A stretch of 64,000 bases of DNA from Paenalicyclobacillus macrosporangiidus. GTDB taxonomy: Bacteria; Bacillota; Bacilli; Alicyclobacillales; Alicyclobacillaceae. The notes below the pieces were generated by a model, which was given only the letters and a program-made list of their open reading frames with translations, was not told the origin of the DNA and did no database searches. Shown piece by piece: positions 61,968-64,000 of the stretch. Made by a program: the position numbers and the translations under genes. The DNA is taken from the NCBI RefSeq assembly GCF_900116805.1, contig NZ_FPBV01000008.1:1-64000 (forward strand), written 5' to 3'. The first letter of the stretch is position 1, and each line of letters opens with the position of its first letter.

Positions 61968-64000
61968 CTATCCGCGCAGGACGGCGGCAAATCGCGCGGT
62001 CCAAGCCGCCAGCACGCGCCCGACCAACGCGTCCACCTCGTCATCCGTCAACGTCCGATCCTGCGCGCGGCAGGTCAGGCGGATGGCGACGCTCTTCATG
62101 CCCTCCGGCACACCCGAACCGGTGTACACGTCGAAGACCCGGATGTCCTCCAACAGGTTCTCGCCGCCCTCCCGGGCCGCTTCCCGCGCCGCGGCCAACA
62201 GGGCGTCCGCCGGGACGTCGCGCCCCACCACCACGGCCAGGTCCCGCCGCGAGGCGGGATGCCGCGGCAGGGGCGTCACCAGCCACCGGTCGGACAGGCG
62301 GGGCACCAGGAGATCGAGGTCAAACTCGGCGTAGACCGCCACATCCAGTTCGAACGCCGCCGCCGTCTCCGGATGCAGTTCCCCGAAGCTGCCGATGCGC
62401 TCGCCGTCCAACCACACCTCGGCCGACCGGCCGGGGTGCAGCCACGGTGCGGACGCCGGCCGGAACTCCGCCTGGTCCAACCAACCGAAGGCGCCCAGCC
62501 ACCCCTCCACGACGCCTTTGGCGTCGTAAAAATCGTACGCACGCGGCCGGTTCCAAACGTCCGCCTCGGTCACGCCGAACCACAACCCCGCCCACTGCGT
62601 CCGCTCGCTGGGCTGTTCGTCAAGCGGCAACCGGGCCGGCAGGTATACGCGCGCGATCTCGAACACCCGCCCGCCCGCGACGTCTCGGGCCAGGTTGTAC
62701 TGGGCTACCTGGGCCAGACTGGGCAGCAGGTGCGTGCGCAGGACCGACCGCTCCTCCGACATCGGCATGCGCAGCGAGATCATCTGACGGTACGGAGCAT
62801 CTGGCCCGACGCGCAGCGCGTCGAGGGACCCCGGATGCGTCAGGGCGTAGGTGAACACCTCGGTCATCCCCATCCCGGTCAGGACCTCACGCGTCCGCTT
62901 GCGCAGGCGTTGACTCGGGGTGCGCACCCCGGCTGTCGTGGCGCCAAAGGGCAGCGTCGACGGGATGGCCTCGTATCCGACGAGCCGCGCCACTTCTTCC
63001 GCCAGGTCCGCCTCCAGGGTGATGTCCGGGCGGCGCGTCGGCACCTCGATGCGCCACAGATCCGGTGACGATTCCTCGACCGTGAACCCGAGTCGGCGGA
63101 ATACGCCGCGCATGGTCTCGGCGGAGATGTCCGTGCCGAGCAGCCGGTTGCAGCGCGCCGGGGAGAATGCCACCGTATGCGGCTGTGACGGCTGGCCGCG
63201 CACGACTGACACCACGCCGCCCTCGCGACGGCCGCCGCCGAGTTCGCACAGGAGCTCCGCCGCGCGGAGGAGGGCGGCCCGGATGGCGACCGGATCGATC
63301 CCCTTTTCAAACCGCTGCTGCGCCTCCGACCGCAGCCCCAACCGCTGCCCGGTGCGCCGCACCGAAGCGGCGTCGAAGGCGGCCGATTCAATCACCACCT
63401 GGCGCGTCGCCGCGCTGACCTCGGAATTCTCGCCACCCATCACCCCGGCGATGCCGATGGCCCGTTCGGGATCCGCAATGACGATGGTGTCCTCTTTCAA
63501 TTCCCGTTCCTGCCCGTCCAGCGTGACCAGGCGTTCTCCCGGCCGCGCTTGCCTCACGACGATGTGGCCCCCGCGGACCTGCCCGAAGTCGAACGCGTGC
63601 AGGGGTTGCCCCCATTCCAACATCACGTAGTTCGTGACGTCGACCATCAGGTTGATGGGGCGGACGCCCATGGCGAGCAGCCGCATTTGCATCCACAGGG
63701 GCGACGGCTTCGGCGTGAGGCCCGTGATCACCTGGGCATCATAACGCGGGCAGCGCTCCGTCTCGAGGGTCACCCGCACGGGGGACGCACCGGATGCAGC
63801 CGGTTCCGCCGGCGATGGGAACCGCACCGGCCGATCGTACAGGGCCCCCACCTCGTACGCCAGCCCCCGCATCGACAGGCAATCGCTGCGATTGGGCGTG
63901 AGGCCAATCTCCAGCACGACGTCGTCCAGGTGCAAAAGCGTCACGACATCCGCGCCGACGGGTGCGTCGTCCGGGAGGAGGAACAGACCTTCGGTCTGCT
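61968..64000 (-). CDS. pheT: Phenylalanyl-tRNA synthetase beta subunit (5' end outside window)
   Basis: The last ~677 codons; the frame is open to the window edge and reads GLFLLPDDAPVGADVV there, part of the early B1 region. Visible domains are EIGLTPNRSDCLSMRGLAYE, the B5 domain ending around RRPDITLEADLAEEVARLVGYE, a core with YNLARDVAGGRVFEIARVY, and a C-terminal anticodon-binding ferredoxin-like domain (PRHPASRRDLAVVVGRDVPA). It pairs with PheS, expected just outside the window. Confidence 0.96.
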   Translation of the reverse strand, partial: QTEGLFLLPDDAPVGADVVTLLHLDDVVLEIGLTPNRSDCLSMRGLAYEVGALYDRPVRFPSPAEPAASGASPVRVTLETERCPRYDAQVITGLTPKPSPLWMQMRLLAMGVRPINLMVDVTNYVMLEWGQPLHAFDFGQVRGGHIVVRQARPGERLVTLDGQERELKEDTIVIADPERAIGIAGVMGGENSEVSAATRQVVIESAAFDAASVRRTGQRLGLRSEAQQRFEKGIDPVAIRAALLRAAELLCELGGGRREGGVVSVVRGQPSQPHTVAFSPARCNRLLGTDISAETMRGVFRRLGFTVEESSPDLWRIEVPTRRPDITLEADLAEEVARLVGYEAIPSTLPFGATTAGVRTPSQRLRKRTREVLTGMGMTEVFTYALTHPGSLDALRVGPDAPYRQMISLRMPMSEERSVLRTHLLPSLAQVAQYNLARDVAGGRVFEIARVYLPARLPLDEQPSERTQWAGLWFGVTEADVWNRPRAYDFYDAKGVVEGWLGAFGWLDQAEFRPASAPWLHPGRSAEVWLDGERIGSFGELHPETAAAFELDVAVYAEFDLDLLVPRLSDRWLVTPLPRHPASRRDLAVVVGRDVPADALLAAAREAAREGGENLLEDIRVFDVYTGSGVPEGMKSVAIRLTCRAQDRTLTDDEVDALVGRVLAAWTARFAAVLRG

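Overview
The window looks like chromosome of a GC-rich, endospore-forming Firmicute, most likely of the Alicyclobacillaceae (Alicyclobacillus or a close relative). The evidence is gene content and order: spoVB, a SafA-like and a CotS-like spore protein, YunB, SigI/RsgI, a tyrS T-box, strong AGGAGG-type ribosome binding sites and frequent GTG/TTG starts. From 22.8 to 64 kb the order resembles Bacillus subtilis, as I remember it: dtd-relA-apt-recJ, secDF-comN-spoVB-DUF421-TIGR04086-yajC-tgt-queA-ruvB-ruvA-ruvC-yebC, then mutS2-cvpA-zapA-pheT. The genus was not tested by any search.

Layout. 0-3.1 kb is a worn accessory end: the 3' tip of an IS256-type transposase, a small cysteine protein, a visibly more AT-rich methyltransferase with an unrecognised N-terminal domain, and a badly decayed IS1634-type transposase. 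3.1-8.8 kb holds a GNAT acetyltransferase whose start codon seems mutated, and a complete Bce-type antimicrobial-peptide sensing and detoxification module (regulator, intramembrane-sensing kinase, ATPase, large permease). 8.9-11.3 kb is a minus-strand set of envelope genes: a DUF1906 glycoside-hydrolase-like protein, an LLH-type holin, a second copy of the small cysteine protein, and a LysM protein. 11.5-18.2 kb is an unusual sugar-acid cluster (FGGY kinase and DeoR regulator, then IolB, an M24-fold pseudo-peptidase, UxaB and Eda). 18.2-22.0 kb encodes a heterodimeric ABC exporter; 22.2-22.8 kb a lipoprotein.

22.9-32.5 kb carries housekeeping genes on the minus strand: an MBL-fold hydrolase, D-aminoacyl-tRNA deacylase, the bifunctional (p)ppGpp enzyme, adenine phosphoribosyltransferase, RecJ, a CDF metal transporter, SecF, SecD and ComN. 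spoVB (plus strand) converges on a DUF421 gene. A two-GGDEF membrane protein sits between the DUF421 gene and a TIGR04086 protein. 38-46.5 kb has yajC-tgt-queA, then sigI-rsgI lying between queA and ruvB, then ruvB-ruvA-ruvC, a secreted protein of unknown function and yebC. 46.5-53.1 kb has an NH3-dependent NAD synthetase coupled to a nitrilase-fold amidase, spore-coat genes, a chemoreceptor and yunB. 53.3-57.9 kb has tyrS behind a T-box and a divergent class A penicillin-binding protein. 58-64 kb has mutS2, a YvlD-type membrane protein, cvpA, zapA and the 3' part of pheT, which runs off the window.

The parts most worth attention are the lysin/holin/cysteine-protein cassette with no phage around it, the incomplete sugar-acid cluster with a pseudoenzyme, several genes whose only plausible start codons are non-standard (ATA, CTG), and two places where a terminator stem also supplies the ribosome binding site of the next gene. 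I saw no tRNA, rRNA or CRISPR array. Long opposite-strand open frames, common in DNA this GC-rich, were treated as shadows.
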